The notes under the pieces are model-generated. The model ran no database searches, was not told the DNA's origin, and saw only the letters and a program-made list of their open reading frames with translations. The position numbers and the translations under genes are program-made. From contig CBDUBS010000011.1 of NCBI GenBank assembly GCA_965365445.1, positions 1 through 38,009 on the forward strand: a stretch of DNA of 38,009 bases, written 5' to 3'. This stretch comes from CBDUBS01 sp965365445. GTDB taxonomy: Bacteria; Bacteroidota; Rhodothermia; Rhodothermales; DASSAV01. Of the stretch, positions 15,744 through 25,067 are shown piece by piece; the stretch's first letter is position 1; every line of letters begins with the position of its first letter.

Positions 15744-16259
15744 TCAACGAACGATGTAGGAAATGAGCAGGGCAATCGAGGTTGCCGTAGAAGCCACACT
15801 GAGTATTTGATTCCAGCCGAATCGACGTTTCACCTTTACCTCGACCTCCAGCACGTCCCCTTCTTGCAGTTCGGGCTGGCCGCCCGTTCGGGTAAGCACC
15901 TCACCGAGGGGGGCCTCGTAGATCACCCGGCGTTCCGAACCGGATTCGCGGAGCAGTTTTACGTTTACCTCCCGCCGCTCCTCGGAGGTAGTCAAAAGGG
16001 ATGAGGCGTTGTCGCTGAGCACGACCAGCTCCTCGATGGAAGTGCCGAGCGCTACCTGATAGATACCGGATTTGGCCCCGACGACAAATACCTGAATGGG
16101 GACATCGCCCGGTTTGGTCCAGGTGTAGTAGGGCAGTCCGGCTGAAATGGTCTGGTTCTGATACGGAAATACCTGTGCCACGGCAGGATCGGGCGTCACT
16201 ATGGACACCGTGAGGGCCACCAGGAGAAGCAAGGGTAAGCGCATGGAGATCGAATGCAT
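15744..16259 (-). CDS. Small SLBB-type polysaccharide export protein
   Basis: 171 aa from the ATG at 16259, or five residues fewer from the ATG at 16244. A signal peptide (LPLLLLVALTVSIVTPDPAVAQ) is clear. The mature part has one SLBB-like region, VFVVGAKSGIYQVALGTSIEELVVLSDN, where a Wza-type export protein would have a poly-export domain and two or more SLBBs, so this is a reduced form. A C-terminal hydrophobic segment (ILSVASTATSIALLISYIV) could anchor it. It lies between the Wzc-like kinase and the deacetylase on the same strand. An accessory role in capsule or exopolysaccharide secretion is likely. Confidence 0.65.
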   Translation of the reverse strand: MHSISMRLPLLLLVALTVSIVTPDPAVAQVFPYQNQTISAGLPYYTWTKPGDVPIQVFVVGAKSGIYQVALGTSIEELVVLSDNASSLLTTSEERREVNVKLLRESGSERRVIYEAPLGEVLTRTGGQPELQEGDVLEVEVKVKRRFGWNQILSVASTATSIALLISYIVR

Positions 16260-16456
16260 CGGCAGATGAATATCCCGACCCGAACCTTCCGCAACGGCAG
16301 TCACTGATTGATGTTACCGGCCGGAGAAGATGTGATCAGGGGGTTCAAACATTTCAGGGGCGCGGACGCCTTGACGGCCGTCGTGACCAGTCATCGCAGC
16401 GCCCGAAGGTATCAAAAAAACGTCGTTCGATTCACGTCCGGCCGGATTCAGGCGGG

Positions 16457-18883
16457 CTATGCCTGCTCACCGGCCTCTTTCATCGAGGTGGTATAATATC
16501 CTTTCCTGGAATACTGGGAATATACCGAATAGTCGCCATAGCGATACGTATAGCCATAGGCCATTGAAACATCGAATCCGTTGAAAACAATACCGACGTT
16601 GTTCGCACCGACCGATGCGAGGGTATCGACGGCGTAACGTAGTTCCGCCTCACGGGTTTTACCGGCGCGGGTAACCAGTACGGTGGCATCCGCGAGCGAC
16701 GACAAGACGGCGGCATCCGTCGTAGCACGCACCGGCGGCGTGTCGATCAGGATGATGTCGTATTCGGCGCGGGCATGGGAAATCAGCTCGTGCATACGCG
16801 AAGAGACGAGCAGTTCCGAGGAATGTACGCTGAACCCGCCCGCTGTAATGATGTGCAGGTTCTCAATGTCGGTCCGGGAAACAATGGTGCTTCGATCGTG
16901 ATTGCCCAGGAGGTGCCCGACGAGTCCGGGTTCCAGGGCCACCCCGAACAGGGTATGTACGCGGGGACGGCGCAGGTCCGCGTCGATGAGCAGGGTACGC
17001 AGCCCTGCCTGCGCCATCACGACGGCCAGGTTGGAGGCGGTAACCGACTTGCCCTCGCCCATGCTGGCGCTCGTGATTATCAGGACCTGGTCCCGTTCGG
17101 AGAGCGGGCTGCCGAAGTGGATTGCCGCCCGAAGTTGCCGGTACCCTTCCGCCACGGCCGAAACGGGTTGCAACTGTGCCACCAAGCTGGTTGACACCTG
17201 TTTGCCGTTGTGTTCGATCCGGGGTTTGTTTTTGTATTCGTGCCGGATGAGGGGCATCATATTCGGCACGGTACCGATGACGCGGTACCCACTATCCCGA
17301 AGCTGTTCCGCCTTGAACAATCGGTTGTCCAGGCGGTCGCGGATGAGGGCCAGACCCATAGCCAGGAAGAACCCGCCGAAAATGGCCAGAAGGATGAATT
17401 GATACCGGCCCCATGCGGAAAGAAACAGAGGTGCATAGGCTTCGCGGATCACGCTGGCGCGGCCGACGCCCCCCCCGATTTCGCCGGAAACGCGCACCTG
17501 TACCGCCTGCTCCAGAAAGAACTGGTACATTTGCTCGGAGTAGGAACGAGCGCGTTCCAACTGGGCCAGTTCCGCCGAGCGAGACGGGATTCCGGCCATT
17601 TTGCCCTGCAATTCGGAGACCCTCCGCTCGGCCATGCGAAGCTGCATTTCGGCGGAGCGTTTTTCTGATTCCGCCTCATCGATATCCTGCCGGAGCGCGG
17701 CGGCATACCGCAGGGCCTCCTCGCCGCCGGGGGCGCCGTTATTACGGAGCGTTTCGACGCGTTCCTGATAGATTTGCTCGATCTGCTGCTGGATGGTTTG
17801 AATTTCGGCATCCAGCTGGTTCAGCTTGGCTTCTACGGCCGGTTCGCGTGAAGGGCCCGGATAGGTTTTGATCGTTTCCTCTTTTTCCCGGGTGACACCC
17901 TGCAACCTGAGCCGGAGGTCATCGAGCCGCTTCGTCGGATCGCTGCTAACGAGTTGCACGAGCTGGGGGTTCAGATCGGCCGATTTTTGCCGCAGGGACT
18001 GCAACCGATTGTCGTACATCTGTAATTCCACGGTGAGGCGGTCGCGTTCCGCTTCCGCCACCGCCAACTGGGAGGCCAGCTGGCTCGCCCCCAGATCCAA
18101 CCCGCCGGGGCTACCCACGGACTGGGACGCGCCCATACGCCCTTCAATGGCCATCAGCTCCTGCCGGTGCTTTTCGGCCTGTTCTTCGAGGTAATCGCGG
18201 GACTGATTCAAACCGGTGCGGTTCGTTTCCCGCTTCAGCTGCACGTACTGGAGGGCGTACAGGTTAGCCAGATTGGCGGCTTCCTGCGCATCCGGACTGG
18301 ACGCCGTTATCCGGATGACGTCCGATGCCGCCCGTTCTTTGGTGAACGTCACGTAGGCCCGGAGGCGCTGGGCCAGTGAGGCCGCCTCGAGTGGTTTACC
18401 GCCCTTTCCGCACAGCAGGGTATTGCCTGCATCCATCCCTTCACACGAGATGCCGGCCTGTGTAATTTGCTCGGAGACGCGCTGCGGCAACGTGGAGGAG
18501 ACCTGAAGGAAAAAGACCTCATCATCCAGAATTTGCTGCGGGGGCCGGTTGACTTCATTCAGCCGGATGCCCTGCGGCGAAAAGGCCGTCGAGTTGAGAT
18601 CGACACGGACGAGGCTGCTGGCCTGATAAAGCTGATCGGGCATGAGGTAAAACACATACAGCGACACAGCGCCCACAACCAGCGTAAAAATGGACAGGAT
18701 GAGCCATTTGCGCCGGACGATTACGTCCAGCAGCATTTCGAACTGTTCTTTCAGCGAATGCTGCTGAGGATACGCCCTGCCGTTCGGCGTTGACGGATAC
18801 GGCTCGCCGGTCGGGTAGCCGGAGGCGAGTTCACGTGGAGAAAACGCCATGACCTCTTTATGGTTGAGCGGGTTGGTATACAT
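16457..18883 (-). CDS. Wzc-type polysaccharide co-polymerase with BY-kinase
   Basis: 808 aa. Order: polar N-terminus, first membrane helix near 60-80 (LILSIFTLVVGAVSLYVFYL), Wzz domain, a long periplasmic coiled coil (about 200-430), a second membrane helix near 490-510 (QFILLAIFGGFFLAMGLALI), then a cytoplasmic tyrosine kinase with Walker A SASMGEGKSVTASN near 603 and Walker A' LLIDADLRRPRVH near 635. The tail is Tyr-rich (YGYTYRYGDYSVYSQYSRKG), the usual autophosphorylation cluster. Such proteins set chain length and drive export of exopolysaccharide. About 150 bp separate it from the export gene downstream, with a T7 run on the - strand near 16415. Confidence 0.93.
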   Translation of the reverse strand: MYTNPLNHKEVMAFSPRELASGYPTGEPYPSTPNGRAYPQQHSLKEQFEMLLDVIVRRKWLILSIFTLVVGAVSLYVFYLMPDQLYQASSLVRVDLNSTAFSPQGIRLNEVNRPPQQILDDEVFFLQVSSTLPQRVSEQITQAGISCEGMDAGNTLLCGKGGKPLEAASLAQRLRAYVTFTKERAASDVIRITASSPDAQEAANLANLYALQYVQLKRETNRTGLNQSRDYLEEQAEKHRQELMAIEGRMGASQSVGSPGGLDLGASQLASQLAVAEAERDRLTVELQMYDNRLQSLRQKSADLNPQLVQLVSSDPTKRLDDLRLRLQGVTREKEETIKTYPGPSREPAVEAKLNQLDAEIQTIQQQIEQIYQERVETLRNNGAPGGEEALRYAAALRQDIDEAESEKRSAEMQLRMAERRVSELQGKMAGIPSRSAELAQLERARSYSEQMYQFFLEQAVQVRVSGEIGGGVGRASVIREAYAPLFLSAWGRYQFILLAIFGGFFLAMGLALIRDRLDNRLFKAEQLRDSGYRVIGTVPNMMPLIRHEYKNKPRIEHNGKQVSTSLVAQLQPVSAVAEGYRQLRAAIHFGSPLSERDQVLIITSASMGEGKSVTASNLAVVMAQAGLRTLLIDADLRRPRVHTLFGVALEPGLVGHLLGNHDRSTIVSRTDIENLHIITAGGFSVHSSELLVSSRMHELISHARAEYDIILIDTPPVRATTDAAVLSSLADATVLVTRAGKTREAELRYAVDTLASVGANNVGIVFNGFDVSMAYGYTYRYGDYSVYSQYSRKGYYTTSMKEAGEQA

Positions 18884-19159
18884 ATTCCTTTAGAGAAGTA
18901 CGACGAACGAGCGTCGGTCGGGCTCGACCTAATTGAAAAATAGTCAACCGCCCATAAAACAAATCATCCTTCCGGCGCGCAGGAATAAGCGATATGCCAC
19001 CCTGTATATGCGCCTTTGGCGTATCCGTTAGCAAAGGGGAAGCGATGCGCCGCTCCGGTAGGGATCAGGGGTTCTCCTCGCCAATACAGCCCTGTCCTAC
19101 CGCTCGTTTTCGGAGCCGGTGAGCATAAAGCCGGCTACATCAGCCTGTTCAAAGGTGGT
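18884..19159. other. Intergenic stretch between Wzc-like gene and the 43-aa ORF
   Basis: 276 bp without a supported gene. It holds the 5' region of the Wzc-like gene and a short hairpin near 19112-19134 (AGCCGG / CCGGCT). A 60-codon + strand frame here has no ribosome site or recognisable product, and I see no confident promoter. Confidence 0.5.
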
Positions 19160-19291
19160 TTACGTATTCAGTTCCTTACAACCGGTTGCCGCACATAACC
19201 GTATCCGTTCGTTCACGTTCACTGGTTTCCGAGCCGGTTTCGGAGGCGCTGCCTGACGCTCGTTCTGCGAAATCAGGCCGGGTATGTTCAT
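19160..19291 (-). CDS. Small ORF (43 aa) translationally coupled to the nucleotidyltransferase gene
   Basis: 43 aa. Its ATG at 19291 overlaps the stop of the preceding gene (ATGA), the classic coupling geometry. The sequence begins MNIPGLISQNERQ, continues with a Pro/Lys-rich stretch (PPKPARKPVNVNE) and ends RIRLCAATGCKELNT, with two cysteines five apart. I do not recognise it. It has neither the [Y/W]xxPxL box of the two lasso precursors nor an acidic residue at a suitable ring position, so it is not a standard lasso precursor. It might be another small peptide of the locus, or a chance frame. Confidence 0.4.
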   Translation of the reverse strand: MNIPGLISQNERQAAPPKPARKPVNVNERIRLCAATGCKELNT

Positions 19292-20448
19292 GGGGATGTC
19301 TCGACCGGTAGCATTCGACGCGAGGCCATGTTTCCCTTGAATGGCGACAGAAAGGGGGTTGTAATATTTCGGAGGATCGAGAAGGCCGAGTAGCGCAGTC
19401 CATAAATCACACTGTCCTGGATCATGAGGTTGTACACCACACGGTCGAGGAAGGGAGCCGTCCCGAGCTGCATTTGCAGGGGAAGCCGATCTGCCAGGCG
19501 CTCCGCGATTTTCTCCAGCCCTCTGGCCTCCCGAATGGAAGCCAGCACGGGCTCGGGTACCGGCGCCCCCAGCAAATGATGAGCAAAATACAGACCCAGG
19601 TTGACGATCCGCTCTCCGGCTACCGAGCGCGTACGAGCGAGAATCACTTGCCAGTCCAGTTCCGGATGCGAGCGCACCAGTTCGGCTACATCGCAGTGCA
19701 GCTTGAGTACTTCCCAACGGTCCTTTGCCCCCTGGAAGCACAGGGCAATGAGCATATCCTCCGGCGAGAGACTACGCAGACGCGCACCGGCCACATCGAC
19801 CTCGATGGAGCGGGCCAGAAGGTGATCGAAATCGATGGAATAGGAATAGAAGGGGGGCAACAGGCGCGTGTGCAAGTCGAGGCCGAATACGTTACCCCGC
19901 TCGAAGGCGTACTGGCTTTCCAGATACAGCGCAATCTGTTTGGCCATTCCTTCGCGCTTGATCATATGCCCGGCCGGTTGGTACCCACCGGCAAGCAACA
20001 CCTCCTGCGCTTCTTCGAACTTGTGTTCCGGGATGAGTACGTCCAGATCGCGGTAATGCCGCAAGTTGTAATTGCCGTAGGCGATCTGGGAGAGCACCGG
20101 ACCCTTCAGGTTGAGGGCTGGAATCCCGCGCCGGTCGAGCACCTTTATGATGCGTTCGTGTTCCTTTATGAGGAACACGTTGTGTATGGAGGCGCTTTGC
20201 AGCCACTGGCGCTGCAACGACGTGAACGCCGGCGGAAGACGGTCCGAGAAGAACGTCTTTAAGGTCTGAAAAACGAGCGGGTGTACCCGGTGGAACGTAG
20301 CTTGCAACTCGACCAGGCGCCAGTCCTGGCCCTCGTCCAGAGCGTGCGATATGGCATCGATGCCGGCATCGTCCGGCTCGTAGGACCGAGCACACAAACG
20401 CACGAATTCGAAAGCCTTGCGATGCTTTTTGATTTCCTGTTCAGTCAT
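19288..20448 (-). CDS. NTP_transf_5 nucleotidyltransferase-like protein N (lasso locus 2)
   Basis: 386 aa. The core of PF14907 is visible at about residues 108-136: LNLKGPVLSQIAYGNYNLRH and then YRDLDVLIPEHKFEEA, with the R-D-x-D metal pattern. Members of this family recur in lasso-peptide clusters with HPr-like kinases. In the pseudomycoidin system the equivalent protein (PsmN), as I recall, adds hexose to the phosphorylated C-terminal Ser. The same family also occurs in polysaccharide loci, and both contexts are present here. An AT-rich stretch upstream (20475-20515) contains TATAGT on the - strand but no well-spaced -35. No Shine-Dalgarno is seen. Confidence 0.8.
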   Translation of the reverse strand: MTEQEIKKHRKAFEFVRLCARSYEPDDAGIDAISHALDEGQDWRLVELQATFHRVHPLVFQTLKTFFSDRLPPAFTSLQRQWLQSASIHNVFLIKEHERIIKVLDRRGIPALNLKGPVLSQIAYGNYNLRHYRDLDVLIPEHKFEEAQEVLLAGGYQPAGHMIKREGMAKQIALYLESQYAFERGNVFGLDLHTRLLPPFYSYSIDFDHLLARSIEVDVAGARLRSLSPEDMLIALCFQGAKDRWEVLKLHCDVAELVRSHPELDWQVILARTRSVAGERIVNLGLYFAHHLLGAPVPEPVLASIREARGLEKIAERLADRLPLQMQLGTAPFLDRVVYNLMIQDSVIYGLRYSAFSILRNITTPFLSPFKGNMASRRMLPVETSP

Positions 20449-20519
20449 TTGACGGCATCCGAACGATACGTTTTATAGCTCCACTATACCCTTATTACGA
20501 CAAAAACAATTCAAACGCT

Positions 20520-21602
20520 TTATTCTTCTCTGGTATCGGCGAAAGTAAGGACTGCCATAACCGGACGATGATCCGAGAACGAAGTATTCGTCGGATACGC
20601 TTCGAGGACCTTCCAGTGAGCGCTGACCAGAATGTAATCGATGCGCACCATGGGCCTGCGCGCCGGATAGGTCGCTCCCCAACCCTTTCCTGCCATCCGA
20701 AAGGCGTCAGCGGTTTCCCGTGTGAGGAAACGGTATATCCAATGATCCGGACTACTGTTCAGGTCCCCGCATAGGATATAAGGCAGCGGCTCTAAATATA
20801 AAAGGTCTTTCAGCGTTTCGGCTTCCCGGGCGCGCAAGACAAAACTTTTTCCATATTTTTGTACATGGCGATACCACCACCCCGGGTTGAGCACCGTCCG
20901 AAGGCCCTGTCTCCAGGGCCGTTCGCCCTCGAACGACACCAGATGCACGTTATAGACCGCTATGGAACGCCCCTGCCAGGGTATAACGGCTCTTGCCAGG
21001 GTAAGATCGTGCCCTTCCACGACGGGGCGGACGAGAATCTGATGCTTTTCGAATCCGATGCGGCTGAGGATGGGCAAATCGGAGCCCCCTTCGTGAGGAA
21101 CATCCGGAGCACGAGCCGCTAATAGCCCGGAACCCGGCAGGCCTACCAACACAGACGCTTCGTGGGGCCGGGGACGGCCGTCCTGGAACGGGAGCCACGT
21201 TTCCTGCAGCCCGGCAAGGTGAGGACGCTCGCGCCGGACGAGCTCTATCATCGGATCGGTTTCGCTCGCCGCCTTCGGGTATACATTCCGGGTGTTGAAG
21301 GACATCACGCGCAACGAATCGACGGTAAGAACTTCCTTCCCGTAGCTGAGCGAGTATGGGAAATACCTGAAACCGGCCAGTCCGATCAGGAGGAGATGCA
21401 GCACGCCCAGCCCTCGATGACCCGACAAGAACGGAACGGGAGCCAGAACGACTACGGCAAGGCTCAGCACCGGCAGCCCTACCGCAAGCAACTGGAGCCA
21501 CCATACATACCGGGGATGGACATACCGAGCCATATACGCGCCGATGAAGAGAAGCACTACCGTGCCATCTATAACGTACAGCAGGAAACGTAAGAGCTTC
21601 AT
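20520..21602 (-). CDS. Endonuclease/exonuclease/phosphatase-family membrane protein
   Basis: 360 aa from the ATG at 21602; a longer frame would overlap the ATP-grasp gene heavily. The N-terminal about 105 residues hold three membrane helices (LLRFLLYVIDGTVVLLFIGAYM, then two more). The rest is an EEP domain: VMSFNTRNV, HLAGLQETW with the metal Glu, YNVHLVSF, CGDLNSSPDHW, and the terminal SDHRPVMAVL with the catalytic Asp-His. The family cleaves phosphodiester or phosphomonoester bonds. Membrane-anchored EEP proteins of this shape are widespread in Bacteroidota-like bacteria, so a special role in lasso tailoring is only suggested by its place 29 nt after the ATP-grasp gene and before NTP_transf_5. 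Confidence 0.82.
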   Translation of the reverse strand: MKLLRFLLYVIDGTVVLLFIGAYMARYVHPRYVWWLQLLAVGLPVLSLAVVVLAPVPFLSGHRGLGVLHLLLIGLAGFRYFPYSLSYGKEVLTVDSLRVMSFNTRNVYPKAASETDPMIELVRRERPHLAGLQETWLPFQDGRPRPHEASVLVGLPGSGLLAARAPDVPHEGGSDLPILSRIGFEKHQILVRPVVEGHDLTLARAVIPWQGRSIAVYNVHLVSFEGERPWRQGLRTVLNPGWWYRHVQKYGKSFVLRAREAETLKDLLYLEPLPYILCGDLNSSPDHWIYRFLTRETADAFRMAGKGWGATYPARRPMVRIDYILVSAHWKVLEAYPTNTSFSDHRPVMAVLTFADTREE

Positions 21603-21631
21603 AAATGCCGGGGCCGTAACGTCAGGCGGGG

Positions 21632-22993
21632 TCAGGTTCGGGCGCGGGGCCACCCCCAGGTAAAAAAGTGCAGGCGGCGCCCATTCGGAAGTCGGCCAGG
21701 TGGATTCCGCATGACGTTTTCGAGGTGAGCCAGGCAGATTTCCGGAAAGGCGGACGCGCCCAGCGGCTCGAAGTGAGCCCGCTGCATCAACCGTACGCTC
21801 CAGTACAGGTTGCCTTCGAGAAGAACCGGACCGGCCGGCGTCAGCGCGACGTCCCACCCCAGGAAGGGCACATCTTCAAAAAGCAGATGGGCCCGGCATA
21901 CCCACTGTACCGCCTCCTGCCAGTCGGGCAGGCGACGTCCGGTGATGGGCGCTCCGGAATCGGGATGGGTTTCGAAAACGGTTGGATCCAGAGCAAGGCG
22001 GACGGCAGATCCAAGTTCGCCAGTGCCTATGTCGATAGGGCTGATGAGGCCGCCCCCCTCCGAAAAATCCGTCATCATACTTCCAGTAGGCATCTTGAAT
22101 ACTGCGCGGAGAGGAGTGACGTCGCCGCGGAGGGAGCGGCCCGTTACGATTCGCGCCGCGGGCAGGGCATTACCGGACAGATCCCGCACGTCGGAATGTG
22201 GGAAAAGGCGCGGCTGAATGAGGTAATCGGCCCCGGCGGAAAGCAGCCCGACGTGCTCCAGGAACGCTTCGGGGGTCAGGATAAAACCCAGGGGGCCTAT
22301 CAGCGAGCCCGAATCAGTCGCCACCCATCGGGAAGCGCCATGCCCTTTCGACCCGAAGCGCGGTTTTACGAACAGGTCTGCCGAGGGCAAACCGGCGTAG
22401 GGTTCAACGAACCGGACGCGCCCCTGCCGGGCCTCCGCGATGAGCGGTACGACCGGGAGACCGGCCTGAGCACACGTTTCGGCAAAACGTTTCTTGTCGT
22501 GTATCCGTTCGTCCTCTCGGTAGCGATTGATGAAGGAAAAGAGGTGGATGACCTCGTATTCGTGGAGGTAACGTTCCACTTCCGCACGGCGATTCCGGGA
22601 GTAAAACGCATAGAGGTAGTAGTCCATCGGAGGAACGGAGTAGCGAAGGGCGAGGCCGAGTTGTTGGACCGCCTGCCTGAAGGGCCCTTTACCTGCCGCC
22701 GCCTCAAAGCGGCGGCCGTGGGCTCTGGAATAGAGGTACACGAGATACAGCGCCCGAAACGGCCAGGATACGAGGGCCGCCGCCAGCAAAAATCGGCGCC
22801 CCCATGCCGGATAGTAAGGCCAGGCTACCTGGGCGCCGGCCAGATGCACCCGGTGCATCGGCGTACGGCGAAACAGGGCTTCCCATTGCAAAGCAAACGG
22901 GCTGTTGTGCTCCCGCAGGTATGCACGAGCCAGGCGTCGGACCGCCGCGAACCCGCTCCGCACCCTGCTCTGCATCGCCTTGCGATTCAGCAT
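21632..22993 (-). CDS. Sugar-transfer-associated ATP-grasp protein (lasso locus 2)
   Basis: 453 aa. The N-terminal about 130 residues include a hydrophobic stretch (FLLAAALVSWPFRALYLVYL). The ATP-grasp part (PF14397 type) shows LFVKPRFGSKGHGASRW near 205-221, YLIQPRLFPHSD near 258-269, FKMPTGSMMTDFSEGGGLISPID near 293-315, and the metal-binding end VLLEGNLYWSV near 403-413. ATP-grasp enzymes join a carboxylate to an amine or thiol through an acyl phosphate. This family sits in exopolysaccharide and related loci and has no fixed reaction that I know. Between the ABC exporter and EEP genes it may modify the lasso peptide or an envelope sugar. Confidence 0.8.
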   Translation of the reverse strand: MLNRKAMQSRVRSGFAAVRRLARAYLREHNSPFALQWEALFRRTPMHRVHLAGAQVAWPYYPAWGRRFLLAAALVSWPFRALYLVYLYSRAHGRRFEAAAGKGPFRQAVQQLGLALRYSVPPMDYYLYAFYSRNRRAEVERYLHEYEVIHLFSFINRYREDERIHDKKRFAETCAQAGLPVVPLIAEARQGRVRFVEPYAGLPSADLFVKPRFGSKGHGASRWVATDSGSLIGPLGFILTPEAFLEHVGLLSAGADYLIQPRLFPHSDVRDLSGNALPAARIVTGRSLRGDVTPLRAVFKMPTGSMMTDFSEGGGLISPIDIGTGELGSAVRLALDPTVFETHPDSGAPITGRRLPDWQEAVQWVCRAHLLFEDVPFLGWDVALTPAGPVLLEGNLYWSVRLMQRAHFEPLGASAFPEICLAHLENVMRNPPGRLPNGRRLHFFTWGWPRART

Positions 22994-23071
22994 AGCGGGT
23001 ACGTCGGGCCAGAGGTGACACGGCGCTCCTTCATGGCAGGCGGCAGGATACGAGCCGGTTGAAGCATGGGT

Positions 23072-24943
23072 TCAGGCGACCACCCGTAACGGGTCTTGGG
23101 CGTGGGACTCAACCTGCGAGGCCCATGAAGACGCATACAGACCGCCCTGGCGAAGCAACTCTTCATGCGAGCCGGATTCAAGAATGCGCCCGTTGTCCAT
23201 TACGTAGATCACATCGGCCCGCATGGCGGTCGTGAAACGGTGAGTTATAAGGACCACCGTGTTATTTACCCGCTCATGATGGCGGCAGAAGCGGTCCAGC
23301 CATTCTATTTCGGCCCATGAGTCCATGAAACTCGTCGGTTCGTCGAAAATGACGACCGGCGCCTTGCGATACATAGCCCGCGCCAGCGCCACCCTTTGTT
23401 TCTGCCCGCCGCTCAGTTCGGCTCCGTTTTCGAACAGTTTACTGAGCAGGGTATCGTATCCGTGTGGCAGCCGGGTGATGAACTCGTGCGCTCCCGCCTC
23501 CTTGCCGGCGGCTTCGACTTCTTCCCTGTTTACCTCGCCCCGGTAGTCACCGTAGGCGATGTTTTCGGCGGCGGAAGCGACGTAACGGGTAGGATGCTGA
23601 AACAGCACGGAAAGCATCCGGCGAAGTCGCAGCAGGGGCAACTCGCGTATATCGACGCCGTCGATTTTGATGGATCCCTCGCGGGGCTCGTAAAAGCGGC
23701 ACAGGAGTTTCAGGAGGGTGCTCTTACCGGCCCCGTTGGGACCGACGATAGCCACCATCTTGCCTCTGGGGATCACAAGGCTAAAATGATCGAGAGCGAG
23801 CAGATCGCTGCCGGGGTAGCAGAAGCTGATATCCTCCAGTTCGATGGCTCGTTCGATCCCGAGGGGCTCCGAATCGTCGTCATCGGAGGCGAGGTCCTCC
23901 CGTTCTTCATCCAGGAAACTGAACAGATGCTCCAGGAACAGGGTGTCGGCGTACAACTGACCGACGTTGCCCATGAGGGAACGCATGATGCTCTGGCCCT
24001 GATTGAAGGCCTGATAAAAGAGCGCCAGGTCGCCGAGTTGCGCCAGGCCGCGCACCGCCCGTAATACCATCCATCCGATGATGGCGGCCATGATCAGCAA
24101 TCCGAGGAAGGTGGCTCCTGCCTGGGCCAAGGATTGGCGGCGAAGCAGGTCCAGCCGACTCGACCGCAGCCGCGCCCGTACGGTTTGATAGTTGGCATGG
24201 AACACCTTGTTGAGGTTCAACAGGCGCAGTTCCTGAGCAGGCTCGTTGTAGGTCTGGTACAGATCGTAGTAGTCCGCCCACCGCCGATCGGCCGTGGTAG
24301 CTTTCCACCATCGGTGGTGTAACTGGTGATGGCGCAGCAGGATAGCCAGCGCAGGCAGCGTACTGAGCACGAGCAAGACAGGCAGCCAGATGCTGTAGGC
24401 CAGGAGCAGTATGGCCACCCCGATTAGCGTGATCAGATTGGTCAGGATGCCGCCGATATTCTGGAGGAGGGAGAGCGAACTCTGTCCTGCCTGGGAGTTG
24501 GCGCGTTGCATCCCGTCGATCCGGTCGGGGGATTCGTAGAACGTCAACACGACCGAGCCGCCCTGTTCATGGATGAGCCCCTTTACGTGATCCTGGATGA
24601 GCTCCGCCATAGCGGTGCGGATCCAGGTGGCCAACAGGTCGAACACCTGCATGAGTACCATGATGATCCCCATGAGGGCGGCAGGAATGATTACCGGCTC
24701 GAGGCTTTGCCAGTTCAATCCCGCCCCGACGGCTTCCGCAAGCCCGTTGACCAGATGTTTGGTGAGATAAACGATGCCCACGGGCAACACGCCGCGCAAC
24801 ACGGCCAGCAGAAGCCATCCGGCCGCCCAGATCCCGGCAGACTCCCATACCAGTACGAGCGCTTTTTTACCTGCTGTAAAGCGCCGCATCAGGAAGTCGA
24901 TATCCAGATCGAAGCGAGTCAATAAGATTTTTTGAACAGGCAT
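23072..24943 (-). CDS. ABC transporter, lasso peptide exporter D
   Basis: 623 aa, a half-transporter with the membrane domain first (about 30-335, six helices) and the ATPase second. Walker A is VGPNGAGKSTLLKLL near 402, signature LSGGQKQRVALARAM near 510, Walker B VVIFDEPTSFMD near 527, H-loop VVLITHRFT near 560. There is no N-terminal C39 peptidase, as expected for lasso D proteins (McjD type), which export the mature peptide and give self-immunity. It is the only ABC exporter in the window. Two overlapping hairpins cover the translation start. It follows K2 by 124 bp and precedes the ATP-grasp gene by 78 bp. Confidence 0.88.
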   Translation of the reverse strand: MPVQKILLTRFDLDIDFLMRRFTAGKKALVLVWESAGIWAAGWLLLAVLRGVLPVGIVYLTKHLVNGLAEAVGAGLNWQSLEPVIIPAALMGIIMVLMQVFDLLATWIRTAMAELIQDHVKGLIHEQGGSVVLTFYESPDRIDGMQRANSQAGQSSLSLLQNIGGILTNLITLIGVAILLLAYSIWLPVLLVLSTLPALAILLRHHQLHHRWWKATTADRRWADYYDLYQTYNEPAQELRLLNLNKVFHANYQTVRARLRSSRLDLLRRQSLAQAGATFLGLLIMAAIIGWMVLRAVRGLAQLGDLALFYQAFNQGQSIMRSLMGNVGQLYADTLFLEHLFSFLDEEREDLASDDDDSEPLGIERAIELEDISFCYPGSDLLALDHFSLVIPRGKMVAIVGPNGAGKSTLLKLLCRFYEPREGSIKIDGVDIRELPLLRLRRMLSVLFQHPTRYVASAAENIAYGDYRGEVNREEVEAAGKEAGAHEFITRLPHGYDTLLSKLFENGAELSGGQKQRVALARAMYRKAPVVIFDEPTSFMDSWAEIEWLDRFCRHHERVNNTVVLITHRFTTAMRADVIYVMDNGRILESGSHEELLRQGGLYASSWASQVESHAQDPLRVVA

Positions 24944-24945
24944 TT

Positions 24946-24971
24946 CGGAAACGGTTTCCGCAGGAAAACCG
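24946..24971 (-). promoter_or_regulatory. Overlapping alternative hairpins at the start of the ABC exporter gene
   Basis: CGGAAAC-G-GTTTCCG (24946-24960) is a perfect 7-bp hairpin directly before the start codon. Its inner arm can instead pair with GGAAAACCG at 24963-24971 (one bulge). Only one can form at a time, which could modulate access to the start. Confidence 0.35.
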
Positions 24972-25067
24972 CCGCTATGGACCGGGAGGCTGCCTCGGCA
25001 CTGGCGCGTTCCCGATCAGGAGAGAAAACGGCCGGTACGGTGAGCCGGCGAGCGCGCTGGTGTGGGT

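Noticed and set aside
21668..23062. 464-codon + strand frame opposite the ATP-grasp gene
   Set aside because: It lacks recognisable motifs and lies exactly over a gene with clear ATP-grasp signatures.
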